From Methanomicrobiales archaeon (GTDB lineage: Archaea; Halobacteriota; Methanomicrobia; Methanomicrobiales; Methanospirillaceae), in assembly GCA_012729535.1 (NCBI GenBank), contig JAAYCY010000064.1, forward strand, positions 1 to 64,000: a stretch of 64,000 bases of DNA, given 5' to 3'. Shown here piece by piece: positions 63,586-64,000 of this stretch. The position numbers were made by a program, and so were the translations under genes. Below the pieces are notes generated by a model that was not told the origin of the DNA, did no database searches, and worked only from the letters and a program-made list of their open reading frames with translations. The number at the start of each line of letters is the position of its first letter. The first letter of the stretch is position 1.

Positions 63586-64000
63586 TTTATGCTGATAAGA
63601 ATACTGGTGTTATTGTCTGTGGAGCCACTGGCAACCAGGGTTCATTTCATATTGACCGGATGAACCAGTATGCACAGTCAATTGGTGGAAGAGGCGTCGT
63701 TGCCGGGGTTACTCCTGGAAAGGGCGGACAGGAAGTTCACGGAGTGCCGGTATATAATTCCATTCAGGAAGCGGCAGATGCAAGGGACGCATCAGCTGCG
63801 GTTCTTTTTGTTCCTGGTTCTGCGGCTGGAGATTCTATCATGGAGGCAGCAGATGCAGGTCTTGATCTTGTCGTTACTATCACTGAGCATATCCCGGTCC
63901 ATGATGTCATGAATGCTGTGACATATGCCAATATCCGGGGCTGCAGGGTAATCGGGCCGAACTGTCCAGGACTTTTTTCTCCTGGTGAGATAAGCATGGG
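63582..64000 (+). CDS. sucD: succinate-CoA ligase, alpha subunit (cut by window end)
   Basis: The ATG at 63582 overlaps the sucC stop (ATGA). The frame continues to the window end without a stop. It reads YADKNTGVIVCGATGNQGSF at the start, then VVAGVTPGKGGQEVHGVPVY, PGSAAGDSIMEAADAGLDL, ITEHIPVHDVM and IGPNCPG. These are the CoA-binding Rossmann domain and its motifs. The active-site histidine lies in the missing part. About 140 of roughly 290 residues are present. Confidence 0.95.
   Translation, partial: MIYADKNTGVIVCGATGNQGSFHIDRMNQYAQSIGGRGVVAGVTPGKGGQEVHGVPVYNSIQEAADARDASAAVLFVPGSAAGDSIMEAADAGLDLVVTITEHIPVHDVMNAVTYANIRGCRVIGPNCPGLFSPGEISM

Overview
This window is a chromosomal segment of a hydrogenotrophic or formate-using methanogenic archaeon, most likely order Methanomicrobiales and close to Methanospirillum. 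The call rests on archaeal split RNA polymerase subunits (B''/B' and A'/A''), archaeal AlaS, GatDE, ThiI, rpl10e and rpl30e, the methanogen-type Sep-tRNA:Cys-tRNA synthase, an incomplete TCA-cycle operon (fumarase, 2-oxoglutarate:ferredoxin oxidoreductase, succinyl-CoA ligase), a formate/nitrite-family channel, and several families familiar from methanogens (UPF0212/DUF555, DUF2070, DUF473, DUF2150-like, DUF5350-like). No phage, insertion sequence or CRISPR array was seen. One short AT-rich stretch (38461-38837) looks like gene wreckage.

Layout. 1-106 is the 3' part of a 5S rRNA, followed by a secreted protein. 983-4993 is a polar amino-acid ABC importer with two divergent paralogous binding proteins. 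5067-8109 holds an EamA transporter with a His-rich tail and a fused agmatine-to-putrescine enzyme. 8166-13569 holds an MscL-like channel, a helical-repeat protein, a Nif3-like protein, a SWIM protein, alaS and a membrane-anchored winged-helix regulator. 13619-19417 holds envelope and unknown proteins, ferritin, glutamate dehydrogenase and an orphan PD-(D/E)XK-like protein. 19698-28865 is tRNA-Lys followed by rpoH-rpoB2-rpoB1-rpoA1-rpoA2-rpl30e-nusA, closed by a good terminator hairpin. tRNA-Arg, a DUF473-like protein and a PAC2 protein follow.

31122-37789 is the most unusual block. It is a partner-switching-type signalling locus: an I42/chagasin-like lipoprotein coupled to a Cache-HAMP-SpoIIE (PP2C) phosphatase, a metallo-beta-lactamase-fold protein with a degenerate histidine-kinase-type ATPase tail and apparently no AUG/GUG/UUG start, a STAS antagonist, an RsbW-like ATPase, a methyltransferase and a second I42-like lipoprotein. 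In bacteria such modules control sigma factors, which archaea lack.

37882-49789 holds conserved archaeal proteins, thiI facing the Cys-tRNA synthase gene with a coupled 60-residue partner, a galaxin-like Cys-rich secreted protein, a HerA-like ATPase, an FNT channel and a run of minus-strand genes. 49974-54940 is argH-gatD-gatE plus an RGG-box protein. 55138-57807 is a nitrate/sulfonate/taurine-type ABC importer with an intercistronic hairpin. 57838-64000 is rpl10e followed by fumAB-korDABC-sucCD, cut by the window end.

Metabolically, the final operon can interconvert malate and 2-oxoglutarate once a fumarate reductase encoded elsewhere is added. GdhA then links 2-oxoglutarate to glutamate. 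ArgH releases fumarate, and GatDE turns Glu-tRNA(Gln) into Gln-tRNA(Gln). All family assignments come from reading motifs by eye; no database search was possible.
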